Assembly (NCBI GenBank): GCA_946902985.2 | Contig: OX336398.1 | Location: forward strand, 234,712,120 to 234,776,119 | Source: Meconema thalassinum | Taxonomy: Eukaryota; Arthropoda; Insecta; Orthoptera; Tettigoniidae | Length of the DNA stretch: 64,000 bases | Direction of reading: 5' to 3' | Shown: one piece after another, positions 12,473-23,980 of the stretch | Layout: each line of letters begins with the position of its first letter | How positions within the stretch are numbered: the first letter of the stretch is position 1 | The notes under the pieces: generated by a model | Database searches by the model: none | What the model saw: only the letters and a program-made list of their open reading frames with translations | Told to the model about the DNA's origin: nothing | Translations under genes and position numbers: made by a program

Positions 12473-12700
12473 TTATGACACATACTTTCGGAGACTATGT
12501 ATATTATACGTCCCGTATAATCTGTTTCCCTCACTATTCTCCAGCACATATGCTGTTTTGCCAATACGTTTGGTAACCATAAATGTTACTGCATCACCTG
12601 CTTCCAACCTTGCCAGTGGCTCCCTTAAACGAACGTCATCACATTGCTCCACTAACATATTTCTCAGTGTCTGTAACGATGCCCTGTTGCTACTGTCCAC
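12473..12700 (-). pseudogene. pol polyprotein C-terminal tail (end of integrase)
   Basis: Minus-strand frame ending in RLEAGDAVTFMV, KTAYVLENSEGNRLYGTYN and HSLRKYVS. This resembles the post-catalytic tail of Gypsy-type integrases, where a small beta-rich domain precedes the polyprotein end. It directly abuts the truncated reverse transcriptase in another frame, so an internal deletion has removed connection, RNase H, and the zinc-finger and catalytic core of integrase. Assignment to the integrase tail is inference from position and composition. Confidence 0.6.
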
Positions 12701-13450
12701 ACATGCTAACCCTACTTTCCTCTGGTGTCACACCTCTACTCGACACTCTATGACCTAAAAATGTCACTTCTGACTGACAGAATGACGACTTAGACAGCTT
12801 CAAAGTGAACCCTGCCTGATCTAACTTCTGAAAAACTATATTTAAATGACGTAGTTGCTCCTCAAAACTGCGTGAACTAATTACCATATCATCTATGTAA
12901 ATGGTTACAAACTCTCCTGTGTCATCCCCTAATGCGATGTTTAAAGCCCTAATTAAAGCTGCTGAACTACTATTTAACCCATAAGGTGTTCTACAAAATT
13001 GATAAAGGTTATATTTATGACTAAAAGCTGTAAATGGTCTATCTTCGTACATAAGTGGCACTTGCCAAAAACTGGAACTCAAATCTACACAAGTGAAATA
13101 TTTCTTCCCCTCAAATGATTGCATTAATTCCTCTATTGACATAGATTTCAGCTGATCTGAACTAATTCTACTGTTAACCAAACGAGCGTCTAAACAAATA
13201 CGAACTGTGCCGTCGGTCTTGGGTACCGTGATCAAAGAATTAACATACGGACTGTTAGAGTGCTCAATAATTCCATCTTCATGCATCTGGTTAATTTGTA
13301 CCTCAACTGCACTCTGATAAGCGAAAGGTACAGGATATCTATGTCCTGTGAATACTGACCTATCAATAACGTTCAATGAATGTGTATAGCAATTGGCCAT
13401 ACCAATGCGATCCTCAAAAACTCTCCTATTACACAATAACACATCATAGA
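12690..13450 (-). pseudogene. Ty3/Gypsy reverse transcriptase, truncated
   Basis: The 250-residue minus frame contains the canonical order of Gypsy reverse-transcriptase blocks: SNSPYVNSLITVPKTDGTVR, RICLDARLVN, FTCVDLSSSFWQVPL, TAFSHKYNLYQFCRTPYGLN and the catalytic FVTIYIDDMVISS (YIDD). FLGHRVSSRGV at the palm end follows. The reading stops right after SRGVTPEESR, where the family continues into thumb and RNase H. Frame differs from the upstream protease, so at least one frameshift has occurred. Reverse transcription of this copy would need enzyme supplied in trans. Confidence 0.88.
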
Positions 13451-14133
13451 GCCGAACACACTGCCATCCTCTATATTTCCCTGAAATGCAGCATCACGTA
13501 ACGAGTCCTCTAGACTTCCGTTCGTAATCACACTGCCCACAAAACATGGATAACCCCGCTCTACGGCTGGCGATATCTCATTTAAAGTACAAATCACACC
13601 TACACAACTACTTCTCTGAATATGGTCATTGAACGCTACTTCTACTTCGGAATCTCCCCATTTAAATTTCAAACTCCCTACATCATAACATAAGTTACCA
13701 GACACTCTACTTAGCCACTCTTAACCCAAGATAACACTGAATACTAAATTTGGAATTACAAGACAAATCTGCTTCTCTACATGATTATTAATTTTAATGT
13801 CTACTAAGACTTGCTTAGAAATTACTTTAGACCTCTTCCCAACAGCTGTGATAACAAAAGTGCTTTAAATTGGCATCTCCTCAAAATTTACTCCGGTTCC
13901 TTTCATTTTATCATAAAATGCACTACTTATGCAACTCGTCATACAACCACTATCAATTAAAACATCTGTGTACGCCTCGGACACGTTAAATTTAACTATG
14001 GGGCTCTTACTAACCACTTCCTGAATAATACCTTCATCATTTAGTTCATGTAATAATTCATTTCTTACATTTAGGTCATAGGGTTCCTGTATAATTGTAT
14101 GGACAGGGCATGCTACAGACTGAGATTCTGACC
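13451..14133 (-). pseudogene. retropepsin-like aspartic protease and linker of LTR-1
   Basis: Starts in the -1 frame relative to gag, overlapping gag's end, as expected for a Gag-Pol frameshift. The minus strand shows TDVLIDSGCMTSC with the catalytic IDSG at 13946-13957, and further down VIPNLVFSVILG, corresponding to the ILG block of retropepsins. One stop follows EEMPI and another interrupts the ILG-EWL block, so this copy is broken. The stretch 13373-13705 (VGSLKFKWGDSEVEV) is the linker to reverse transcriptase. Confidence 0.75.
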
Positions 14134-16011
14134 TTACTTCGCAGCCTGGTTCGCGTTTAAAGAACTGCTACAGCTGGCCGAAGTACTACTAACTACTGAA
14201 CTGGTCTGGTTGTTCTGGGCTGTGTTGTCATTGTTTGGCTGTATATTACTACCACTAGGCTGTCCTCTTCCTTGACCCCTATTCTGGTTGTAATTATTGT
14301 CATTATAATTTCTCCCTTGATTTCCCCTGAAATCATTGTTTCTCCCTTGATTTCCCCTGTAATCATTGTTCCTCCCTTGATTTCCCCTGAAATCATTGTT
14401 CCTCCCTTGATACTGATTACCATAGCCATTTCCTCTGTTCTGATTTAGCTGATTATTATTATTATTTCTATTTTGAGCGTTGGCCCCTTCGCCACCGTTC
14501 CCTTGAACTTCCTGATGCCTGGCTTCAATAGTGCCTATTATTATTATTACCCTGGTTCCTATTGAAATTGTCCTCATAACCCCCTCTCCTAGTGCATCAA
14601 ACGTGCTTAACAAATTTTCTACTTGTGATATAGTCTTTACATTCTGGATACAAGCAGCCTCCTTGATCCTATAGGGAAAGTGCCTAAGTAGCAACCTTAC
14701 CACATCACTTTCCTCCTTCAAGCCATCAACATATTTACACACTAATACCTGCCCTAAAAAGTATTCGGTCATGGTGGAGCTTCCTTTAGGGTTATATTTA
14801 TCACACACTACTCCCTCACGATGCTGCGACTGAATAACCTCATTCCAGAACTATTCACAGAATTTCATTTTAAAATCATTAATATCAGTAAACTTGTCTC
14901 TGTAGACTGCAAACCAATTCCTCGTTTCCCCCACAAACACTTGTTCTAAAATTTCAACTACCTGGCACCACTCAATACTACCATTTTCCAACCTCTCCCC
15001 GAATTTATTTTCTATAGTGTTCATGAACTCCATTGGGCACCCCTGTCGATTGCTGAACTTACCCAGTTCTACCTCCCTGTGTGTGCTATTCGCAAAAACT
15101 GGCCTATTCTGACTATTTTCTTGCCTGATCCCAGCTTTTAATTTTAATTCTAACTCTGCGATTTTCTCCTCAGCCTTCCTCTCAATACTGTTTACTGTTA
15201 ATTTAATGTTTCCTTCTGATTCTTCTACTTTATCATATAGCTTTGCTTGTTTCTCCTCAATCTTGCTAATGCTCTCTCTATTACTCACTCTTAAATCATT
15301 TACTTCTGCAACTATTTGCGAGTGGACTTTCTCAATTCTACCCCCCAGCTGTTCCTTAACCTCTTTAGTTGATACTTGAATCTTGTCAATTTCTCCCCCC
15401 AATTTCTTTTTAACCTGCAGTGTTTCTAATTTAACTAATTCCTTCAAATTTTCAGGCTGTGTGCTGATTCTACTTTCCAACTCCTCCTGTACTTTTCCTA
15501 ATTTCTTGTCTACATCTGCAATGACCTCTTTAACCTTCTCTTCCATTACTCCTCTGATTTCTCCTCTAATCTGCTCCATTTTCACACTAATTTCCTTACT
15601 GTTTTGTTCTAATTTAGCATTTAAAGTTTCAGTACTCTCTCTATTTTCCCTACTGTTTTGTTCTAGTTTAGCGTTGTTTTGTTTTAGTTTTGCATTTAAA
15701 GCGTCTGTACTTTCTTTATTTTCCCTACTGTTTTGTTCTAATTTGGCGTTTAAGGCATCTGTACTTTCTTTATTTTCCCTACTGTTTGGTTCTAATTTTG
15801 CATTTAAGGCATCACTACTAACTTTGTTCTAATACATGAACTCGAGAAGTAAAGGTTTTAATTCTGGTTGGCCGCCTACACTCCCTGTTTCAGTATCGGG
15901 ATTTACCTCCGCTACCCCGGTACTACCATCACTCGACATACTGCTCGTATCATCACACTCCAGTTGATGACCACTACGTAACCTCATCTGTCTTTCTTTC
16001 TCATCCCCCAT
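14134..16011 (-). pseudogene. LTR-1 gag, one frame with two in-frame TAG codons
   Basis: From the ATG at 16011 (MGDEKERQMRLRSG) to the stop at 14134 the frame is constant, about 625 codons, interrupted by TAG at 15829-15831 and 14851-14853. Order of parts: acidic N-terminus; a tandem 54-nt repeat (about 15600-15820) coding for a KLEQNSRENKESTDALNA-like coiled coil; a longer heptad-like coiled coil (15150-15590); a capsid-like segment (EFMNTIENKFGE, TRNWFAVYRDKF, then past the second TAG FWNEVIQ and FLGQVLVCKYVDGL); and an Asn/Gly/Arg-rich tail with NDFRGNQGRN repeats instead of a CCHC knuckle. The second TAG looks like CAG to TAG (FCE-Q-FWNEV). The first lies in a shifted copy of the 54-nt unit, so a small indel is likelier there. 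Confidence 0.8.
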
Positions 16012-16103
16012 AATGATATACACTGATACAGACAAATAACCCCCAAAATACAGGCACAGAAATATATACCCTTCTCCTTCCACAAATGTTATTAGGTTTT
16101 CAG

Positions 16104-16122
16104 CCCCACGTTGGGCACCAAG
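16104..16122 (-). promoter_or_regulatory. primer binding site of LTR-1
   Basis: Directly inside the 5' LTR the minus strand reads CTTGGTGCCCAACGTGGGG. The TGG start 2 bp from the LTR and the GGTGCCCAACGTGGGGC pattern resemble tRNA primer sites of many insect Gypsy elements. I have not matched it to a specific tRNA. Confidence 0.65.
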
Positions 16123-17578
16123 TGTAGCAGTTTGACCCTCACGTTGAGCGACAATTGTAGCAGTTTCTCTAGCCCACACGTTGAACGACAAGTGTAACGG
16201 TTTGACTGCCCCTAACTGTTGGGTGATAAATGTAACTGTTTACCTTTGCCTAAGCTATGTTGTTTTAATGGGCGCCAAGACCTCAACGCAATGTTGAAAT
16301 CTAAATTTGTATTTAACAATGTCTAGCTCTGGTAGAACACCTTCAAGAATCTATTCACTCAGATCGTGGTATGATTTGATCATTAACCCAACAAACAATT
16401 GTATCAGGAGAAGGAATTGGTCTATATCTAATGCTACCTACTGAAAGCAAAGATTGCATTGTAAAAGAAATGAATTTATTATATAAAACAAGTATAGCAA
16501 AATTAATAATAATAATAAGTATAAAATTTAAATTGGAGCGTTGCGATTTTAATATTACCGATAGAAAATTACGTGAAAACGGAGTCTGATAAATTATTGA
16601 TTTTACTCTTATTCCCAAGCTATGAAGTTACTGAAATACTGAATTTAAATCAAAGAGAAACGAGAGATTGCGTACTTCTGTGTCATTTGCGCTTACCACA
16701 GGAAACTGCCAAAGCAATTCCCTCGTACTGAGTGATGCTGTGAGCTTCCCACAGTCTCCTAGACGTCGTCATCTCCGTCGATATTTGATGATATACTTGT
16801 AGATTTGGTGACTTTATGGTCCTAACATCGGAGCCATACCCTCGTACAACCACACTGGTTAAGTTTTAAACAGATAGTTCTCCACTCCACGGAACATCGG
16901 AGCGACACACATTTGCAACCGAACTAGTCAAGTCTTTCACAGTTTGTCCTCGCTCCACGGAACATCGGTGCCACTCGCACGCGCAACCATACTCGTTCAG
17001 TTCTACACAGACAGTCCTCGCTCCACGGCGCGCCGAACGATATATGCACCCGTCGGCTCCCCACCTCGGTACCGACTTCCAGCTTACGTGGTCTCCACTG
17101 ATTGGCTGCTCCCCACGCGCTACTTCCCCTTCTCTGGCTCATTACACACGGCGCGCGGATGATGAAGTCGATTTCCGTTCCAACTATCCGCCTTTTCTTG
17201 ACGCTGCGACCCAAGCTTGCGTAATATTTCTTGACAAGAATCAACCTGTATCTGAATTTCCAGTGAGTCATGTCTCTCATAATATCCTAACTGACGAAAC
17301 TCCGTAAAATTCCGTAATCACATAATTTTCTATGATATTGTCGTTCGTAATAATTTGCTTGATAGCGTTTTCTAAGACATAGAAAACCTATCTATATGCT
17401 TATAATTTTTAAAAAATGCTCCGAAAATACCTTAATAATAATTATAATAAATTAATAATAATAATAAATTAACATGAAAAATTCTCTTGGCCGAACAATT
17501 TGCCGCGTAAATAAATATAGAATGGTTTCCTACTGACTTATGCCAGTGGCATAAAAACCCCTCGAAAAACACGTTACA
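16123..17578 (-). repeat. LTR-1, 5' LTR
   Basis: 1456 bp, TG...CA, direct repeat of 9527-11399 without the SINE. The primer site abuts its low-coordinate end, which makes this the 5' LTR for the minus-strand element. Confidence 0.92.
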
Positions 17579-17905
17579 TATTGTTCTCCATTTAAAGTAC
17601 AACGAGGAGGTTCATACTGCCGGCCTCAGAGAAGAACTTTGGTTTTCATTTTGTTGATCTTCATGTTATATTTGTTGAAGGTGGATTCCATTTCTGCTAA
17701 CGTGTAGTTCAGATCATCTTCGTTTTCTTCCAGGACTGCTTCGGTAGGCCACCAATATTGGTGTGTGATCGGCGAACATTCGATACTTCGCTCTCTCATT
17801 TGTATTTTGCCGAACGGTCTTCGATTGTTACAGTTCTCCCTGATAATTGATTCTGAATCCTAGTAGTTTGATTGTGCATGAAAGTATGATTCCTTCGATA
17901 GCCCT
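17579..17905 (-). pseudogene. LINE (family E2) reverse-transcriptase core fragment, right side of the LTR-1 insertion
   Basis: Minus-strand translation reads LEENEDDLNYTLAEMESTFN, then KYNMKINKMKTKVLL and EPPRCTLN. This is the region just downstream of the FADD motif in RTE-like reverse transcriptases. It continues, allowing one small indel, into LTNAQEF at 9526 on the far side of LTR-1. Confidence 0.75.
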
Positions 17906-17924
17906 TTTCGTTTATATGTCCTTA

Positions 17925-18060
17925 ATTAATTAATTTATTTATTTACTTATTTAATTTGTTATTTATTTTTTTATTTATTTATTTTGCAGATTTATTAATT
18001 ATTTATCTATTTGTTTATTTAATTTTAATCAATTTATTTATTTATTTATTTATTTGTGTG
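17925..18060 (+). repeat. AT-rich (TTTA)n-like low-complexity tract
   Basis: Runs of TTAATTAATTAATTTATTTATT and TTTATTTATTTATTTATTTG. Next comes about 400 bp (18061-18470) of unassigned sequence. Confidence 0.8.
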
Positions 18061-18472
18061 CATGAATTAATTCAGAAAACTTTGAAGCCATTGTTTTAGT
18101 TTCGCGCTATTTACAGGTTATATTGTGTCTCTTCAGTTGGTCAACCCAATTACTGGGAAATATGAAACTACATGATAGATATTACATGTCACTAAATTGA
18201 AAATTGTAAAATAAAGTTTTGGCAATAGGTTTCGTTTTAAATATATGTGTGTTAGTTTAATTCAGGTGAAATGTTTTGTCTCTGATATGCAGAATTTCCT
18301 GTTTAAGTAATATGAAGAATATAATAGCCATGCGGGCTCCCACATATTCTATCGCTTGGGGATTTCACTAATAAGCTATTTGGAATGTTAGCAGCCATGT
18401 TTTAGCATATGTACATCTAGGTCATTTCCCCATTGTAAGGAACGTTAATTTACAAATTTGGAATTCAAGATC

Positions 18473-18503
18473 GAAATAAATAAATAAATAAATAAATAAA
18501 TGG
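18473..18503 (+). repeat. (AAAT)n microsatellite
   Basis: Seven to eight perfect AAAT units directly upstream of the purine-rich tract. Confidence 0.9.
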
Positions 18504-18524
18504 TGAAAAGACGAAATGAAAAAA

Positions 18525-19195
18525 TTGGAAGGAAGATGAAGAGAGGAAGGGAGAAAAGAAAGATGGAAAGAAGGTAAGATAGACGGAAAGAATGACGGAC
18601 ATAAGGAAGGTACGAAGGAGCGAAAGAAAGGTAAGAAAATAAGAAGGAAGGAAAGAAGGAAAGAAGTCAAGAAGGACGGAAAGAAGGACGGACATAAGCA
18701 AGGTAAGAAGGACCCAAAGGAATGTAAGAGAGTAAGAAGGACGGAAAGAAGGAAAGATGATAAGAATGACGGAAAGAAGTTAAGAAGGACGAACGGAAGG
18801 AAGGTAAGAAGGACGGACGGAAGGAAGGTAAGAAGGACCGATAGGAAGGTAAGAAAGTTCGAAGGACGGAAAGAAGGAAAGAAGATAAGAATGACGGAAA
18901 GAAGTTAAGAAGGACGGACGGAAGAAAGGTAAGAAGGACGGGCGGAAGAAAGGTAAGAAGGACGGACGGAAGGAAGGTAAGAAGGACCGATAGGAAGGTA
19001 AGAAAGTAAGAAGGATGGACAGAAGGAAAAAATATAAGAATGACGGAAAGAAGGAAAGAAGGACGGACATAAGGTAGGTAAGAAGGGCGGAAAGAAGCAT
19101 AGGAGTTGAGAAGGACGGACATGAGGAAGGTAAGAAGGATGGAGCGAAGGAATGAAGTTAAGAAGGACGGAAAGAAGGATGGACGGAAGGAAGCT
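18525..19195 (+). repeat. purine-rich degenerate (GAAGGAAGGTAA/GACGGACG) tandem tract
   Basis: About 670 bp with almost no pyrimidines on the plus strand, apart from the C of GGACGGAC and the T of GGTAAG. Higher-order units such as AAGAAGGACGGACGGAAGG followed by AAGGTAAGAAGG recur every 40-50 bp. The long minus-strand open frames here (18667-19200, rich in Phe, Leu, Pro and Ser) are a by-product of the repeat and not a gene. Confidence 0.9.
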
Positions 19196-19284
19196 TGCAA
19201 CTAAACTTGACAGTTAATATCGCGATCTTAAGCCGTGGAACAAATTTTTAGCTGGAAATGGAATAATTTCACATCTAGACCTTC

Positions 19285-19345
19285 ACATGCTTTAACTGGG
19301 AATCGAACCCAGTCCACCTTGGTGATAGGCCCCTTAATCATCACA
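19285..19345 (-). mobile_element. SINE S1 head fragment
   Basis: 'TTTAACTGGGAATCGAACCCAGTCCACCTTGGTGATAGG' is the reverse complement of the S1 B-box region (compare 56520-56565). Body and tail are not visible. Confidence 0.65.
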
Positions 19346-19389
19346 GAAACACAGGTTGTTAGAAAAGTTTAGCAGTGACTGAGATATAA

Positions 19390-19665
19390 ACTACAGTATT
19401 ATTTATTTGTTGTTGTTAATCTATCTTAAGGGGCTTGGATCATCTAGGCAATCAACATGTCTGATAACCTGTATTTATGTGATGACTGTAGTAGTGTGTG
19501 TAACTGGATGAGAGAGGGGCCCCAGACTTGTAGTAAGGTACTATCCCGGCATTTTGGAGAAACCACACTAAGGATAGCCAATTCCAGTGGCGGGAATTGA
19601 AAGTGTGATTTCTGGACTTGTTGGAGATGCTCTCACGGCCATGGTGCACAGCCTTGCCGCGAGAC
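19390..19665 (-). mobile_element. decayed SINE related to S5
   Basis: Has the shared SINE tail domain near 19460-19500 (GATAACCTGTATTTATGTGATGACTGTAG) and 'TATCCCGGCATTTTGGAGAAACC', which parallels 'TATCCCAGCATTTACC' and 'GGAAAACCCCAC' of the copy at 56255-56830. Quite diverged. Confidence 0.5.
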
Positions 19666-19669
19666 TACA

Positions 19670-20439
19670 GCATTATTACAAACTAGCGAACCCATGCGAG
19701 AAGTTTATAAACCATCGGCATCTATTATTATGTTTATTTGTTTAAACGCACTTTTCAAATAAATTGTCGATGTTTATAAAATCAGAGGGCAATTCATCAC
19801 TGCTGCTGGTTGCACAATGGGTTGTGTGTGCCCCATGTGTACAGACTATCCCCCCACCCCCTTCCGCCCGGCGCTAGTGCTATGCTGACTGTACGCGACA
19901 CAGTTTATCGTCTTGTTTATTTGTTTAAAAGCACTTTTTAAACCCAAAATATATATTTCCGTTGACTTTTCAAGAAATGCCAGATTTTTCCTGTACTATT
20001 GAGACGATTTGGAAGATTTTGGTACAAACCACATCTTTTAACTCCCTCTGGTTTAGGAGCTTGAGTTTTGTGAAACATACACCTTAGAGTATTATAGCCT
20101 AACAGATGACCGGCAATATTAAACTGTTCAATGATCGCCAAACGCTTGAAGCGGCCTGCCCAATGATGACGCCGTAAGGTGAAACACTTTAGGCTATTTT
20201 AATTAAATTGATGGACGAATAATTATTTGTTTAATACGTCAGTTCACAAAGCTTGCGGCCCCGTGGTAACATGCATTGGTTTACATTTCACAAACAGCTC
20301 AATATGATCTCAGGGGCTCACAGCTAGTGGAACCCTGGACACCAGCTGATCACGGTATAACGCTGCATCACTACATCGACTGTACTAGGCTCCACAAGAA
20401 CATTTTGCTGAAATACGGTATCCTTCGTTGTGCTGTTGT
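19670..20439. other. unassigned, with a short direct repeat
   Basis: 'TTATTTGTTTAAACGCACTTTT' (about 19733) and 'TTATTTGTTTAAAAGCACTTTTTAAA' (about 19916) lie about 185 bp apart in direct orientation and could mark the ends of a small element. No coding capacity seen. Confidence 0.4.
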
Positions 20440-21490
20440 TTGAGTCTTCAGTCTTTTCACTGGTTTGATGCAGCCTTCCTTGCCTCCCTGTCCTGAGCTG
20501 ATCGTTTCATCTCTACATAGCTACCACACCTTGCATCCGAGGAGATCTTGTTGACATATTCTAACCTAGGTCTATCCCCAAAGTTCTTATCCTCGATCTT
20601 TCCTTCCATAACATTGTTTCCAATTCCTGGGTGTCTTAGTATGTGTCCTACCAACCTATCTCTTGTCCTCATTTGCAGTCACCAGAAACATCTCTCCTCT
20701 CCCATTCGTCTTAATAGCTCTTCATTTGTTACTCTATCTACCCATCATTCCCCTGTAACACCACATTTCAAACGCTTCTACTGTATTGTCCACTTTTCTC
20801 CTGCGCGAACAGTCCAAGTTTCACTTCCATAGAGCGCCATGCTTCAGACAATGGCTTACAAAAATGACTTCCTAGTACCTAAATCTGTATTCGATGTCAA
20901 CAGATTCCTACTCTGTAGAAATACTTTCCTTGCCTGAGCCAACCTACTCTTTATATCCTCCTTGCTTCGTCCATCACTGGTTATTTTGCTTCCTAGGTAA
21001 CAGAAGTTTCCTACTTTCTTCAGCTTTTTACCTGACAATTTGAAGTCATTAGAGATTTCTGATTCCTGTAGGCTGTATTCCATTATTTTGGTTTTAAGTT
21101 TGTTGATTTCCATGAATTCTTTCCTCAAGACGGTGTTCATACCAATTTAAAACCCATTGAAATCCCCTGATGTGTCGGCTAAGATGACGATGTAATCAGC
21201 AAATCTCAGAGCTTAAATTATTTCTCTAATTTCGTTCATTGATATCATCTGCAAATGCTAAACATTTTACCTTGAATTTGCATTCCGAATTTCCATTGCT
21301 CACACATTTGACGCCCTTTCCCTATTCTGTTATAAGTTTATTTAGAACTAAGTTAAACAGTCTAGGGGAAATCCCGTCGCTTTGACGAACATGGACTTCT
21401 TGTGAAAACTCTCATTGAAGATTTGGAATGCATCCAAATTATCTGTTGGATTTAACTTTTTCTATATTCTTTTAGATCTATTGGTAATGA
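20440..21490 (-). pseudogene. LINE reverse-transcriptase 3' half (family E1)
   Basis: Minus-strand frames give, from high to low coordinate: QGDGISPRLFNLVLNKLITE; the catalytic block CLAFADDI (near 21245); a 94-residue frame with KLKTKIM, NFCYLGSKITSDGRSKEDI and LAQARKVF (20856-21140); and a C-terminal 71-residue frame DRLVGHILRHPGIGNNVMEG with RPRLEYVNKI (20457-20672). Several frameshifts separate them, so it is a dead copy. The same architecture occurs at 7035-8345. RTE-like is the best guess for clade. Helentron copy B-1 interrupts it at 21491. Confidence 0.8.
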
Positions 21491-22541
21491 ATTTTTAGCA
21501 TACTTTTCACATTTTGCAAAAATGAGGAAAACGTACACTTATGAGATCGATCCGGGCAAGTGTGTGTGTGTCTGTCTGTTTGTCTGCATGTCTGTATGTC
21601 CTTCTGTCTGTCTGTCTGTCTGGCTGTGTGTGTGTGTGTGTGTGTCCCTATCCACTCCTAAACGGCTGCAGCAATCGAAACAAAATTTGGTACAACTAAA
21701 GATCTATACCTGAATATCTCAATGCCGTATTTGAAAATGTTGTCAGTGCTACCAACTGATGAAAAATCGCAATTGAAATTTTTGGCTCCATGTTGGATAT
21801 CTTGGAAGGTACGAATGGGAGCTATTTCAAAATTGGCACACGTATAGATAATAAAATTTCAGTTTTTTTTCCAAGAGGCCATACATGGCAGTGTTACCAA
21901 AACGATTGTAAGCCTGCTGATAGGTCCAATTTTTAATGCATATAACTTCTACACTATCAATTGGAATTCAACCAGATTTCGTATTTGCTATGTATACATA
22001 ACCAGATATGACTGAGCCGACAGGGCTGCCAACTGTTAATAAATGCTCTCAATTTCTTTTATCCAAATACCAATATATCAGAAAGTATGCAAGCCGACAG
22101 CTTTAACCTATGCGCAATTATAGTACCTGATATTCTATATTAATTTGGAGTAACTTATATACGTCAGTTCTACCAACATGATTCTAAGCCTGCTGAGAGG
22201 TCCAACTTTAAATACATGTAACTTCTATACCGTCATTTGGATTTCAACCAAATTTCGTGTGTGCTATGTGTACCATAACAGATATGACTATGCGTAATCT
22301 TTAGAGCAACCAGGGCTGCTAACTGTTGATAAATGCTGTCTCTATTTTTTTACACGAATATCAATATAATTGTCACAAAGTATGCAAGCCAGCAGCTCTT
22401 AACGTTGCACACGTACAGTACCTGGCATTCTAGATTAATTTGGAGTAACTAATATACGTCAGTGCTGCCAACATTATTCTAAGCCTGCTGATAGGTCCAA
22501 TTTTAAAATGCATGTAACTTCTATACTAACTAATGGATTTC
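21491..22541 (+). mobile_element. Helentron-like family B, copy B-1, part 1 of 3
   Basis: 5' terminus ATTTTTAGCATACTTTTCAC with TTTTGCAAAAATGAGGAAAACGTACACTTATGAGATCGATCCGG (written here in blocks: TTTTGCAAAAATGAGG, AAAACGTACACTTATGAG, ATCGATCCGG), then a (TG)n/(CTGT)n microsatellite at about 21558-21643 and recurrent 'CTAAGCCTGCTGATAGGTCC' modules. It is cut at 22541 by the Polinton and resumes at 45244 and again at 49986. The left target duplication GATTTC is 22536-22541. Confidence 0.75.
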
Positions 22542-22865
22542 AGAAGTGTGTTTGTAACAGTTCTATACCTTCCACCTCCACACCCTCCACACAAGATGGC
22601 GGCGGCGCGATATCTCTCGAACGCATGGTCGGATTTTGACGAATGAGGTGTCATTGAACTCGGACTGATACCCCCTTTCCAATGGACAACATATTTCCGC
22701 CCCAAAATAAACCCTACCCCTACTAGGGGGTGATATTGTATTATTTTTTAGAAAATCTCGCTTTCCATGTGCAACATGTGAGAGTTTGAATGCCAATATG
22801 GAAATAAACGTTGTTCCGCAAACCAATAATCAAAGAGGGGCATGTTAGGCCTTGAGGCGAGAACC

Positions 22866-23130
22866 CCTGTTATTGTTGACGAGCCCCTGCTGTCGGGCCC
22901 CTGCTGATGGGTCATTGTTGACGAGTCATTGTTGGCGGGTCATTGTTGACGAGTCCCTGTGGACGAGTCCTTGTTGACAGGTCATTGTTGACGAGTCAAT
23001 GTTGACGGGTCCTTGTTGACGGGTCCCTGTGGACGGGTCCTTGTTGACAGGTCCTTGTGGACGAGTCCTTGTGGATGAGTCCCTTTGGACTGATCCGTTT
23101 TGACCGGTCCCTTTGGACTGGTCCCTACGG
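22866..23130 (+). repeat. 15-bp minisatellite in the left TIR
   Basis: Degenerate tandem units of the type GACGAGTCATTGTTG, GACGGGTCCTTGTTG and GACGAGTCCTTGTGG, about 17 copies. The inverted counterpart is at 44715-44925. Open frames across it (QGPVNKDPSTGTR-like) are translations of the repeat. Confidence 0.9.
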
Positions 23131-23980
23131 ACTAGCCCATGCATTTATTTAAATTATCTCAAAGGGTCTAACTATATTTTGCGTGTAAAGCAGTGTGTTG
23201 AACTGACGTTGTTCACCAGCCCCCATTACTATAATGTGATAACGATATGAAAGGAAAGTGACGAAATACATGTGAACACGTGTGAGATGACCTTATTACC
23301 ATCCTCCTTGTGAAAACCACATGTAAGCTAACAAGTCACATTCAGTTTTGGTTCGTGTAAATGTAAAACTTGATTGATAGAGGACATGTCAAGGGGTAAG
23401 TGCAAAACTTGTTGGATGAATATGTTCTAGTGCTAGGGTTAATGAACACACCCTAGTACACGGGCCACATGTAATTTGTGGACAGGCCAAGAGACCTAAC
23501 TTGGTGAATGGATGTGTCATTTGTAGTTGAAAGAGAGTAATGCACATTCTTAAGTTGTTAAAACTGAGGAGATGGTACGTGCAGTAAACCGACTTGTTAT
23601 TTCCTGTGTCATATTACAGACATGACAGAGAGCGCACAGTTCTGTTGCTATGACTATCGCTGCAGTAATTGGAAACCTCAGGTGTTCACCAAGACAATGG
23701 GTGATGTTCATGCTAAGTTAGCAGTCATTGGATATTACACAGGTGTTCCTTCCGGTGTCATGTTGCTGACATGGCAGAGAGCGCACAGTTCTATTGCTAT
23801 GACTAACGCTGCAGTAATTTGAAACCCCAGGTGTTGATCAAGACAATGGGTGATGATCATGCAAAGTCAGCAGTAAATGGATACCACACAGGTGTTCCTA
23901 GTGTACTTTGGACTCTCAGCTGTATTGGGAAAGGAATTGCAATGATCTGCAAAAAACTGCTGACACGAGCGATGAGAGTT

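Larger units (their letters stand above)
9527..17578 (-). mobile_element. Ty3/Gypsy-like LTR retrotransposon, internally deleted (LTR-1)
   Basis: Two direct LTRs flank an internal region with gag, a retropepsin and part of a reverse transcriptase on the minus strand. Each LTR is 1456 bp once the SINE and its duplication are subtracted from the left one. Both begin TG and end CA. By eye they differ at about 25-30 positions (roughly 98% identity), so the insertion is fairly recent. Pol has lost RNase H and most of integrase, so this copy cannot move on its own. It sits inside LINE E2, and the flanks show no obvious 4-6 bp target duplication. Confidence 0.9.

Noticed and set aside
15383..15832. 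149-residue plus-strand frame opposite gag
   Set aside because: Antisense shadow of the coiled-coil repeat region; hydrophobic Leu/Ser pattern mirrors the Lys/Glu repeat on the coding strand.
18465..19200. Long minus-strand frames rich in Phe, Leu, Pro and Ser that resemble membrane proteins
   Set aside because: They translate a purine-rich tandem repeat. Any frame lacking T on that strand stays open, and composition follows the repeat unit.
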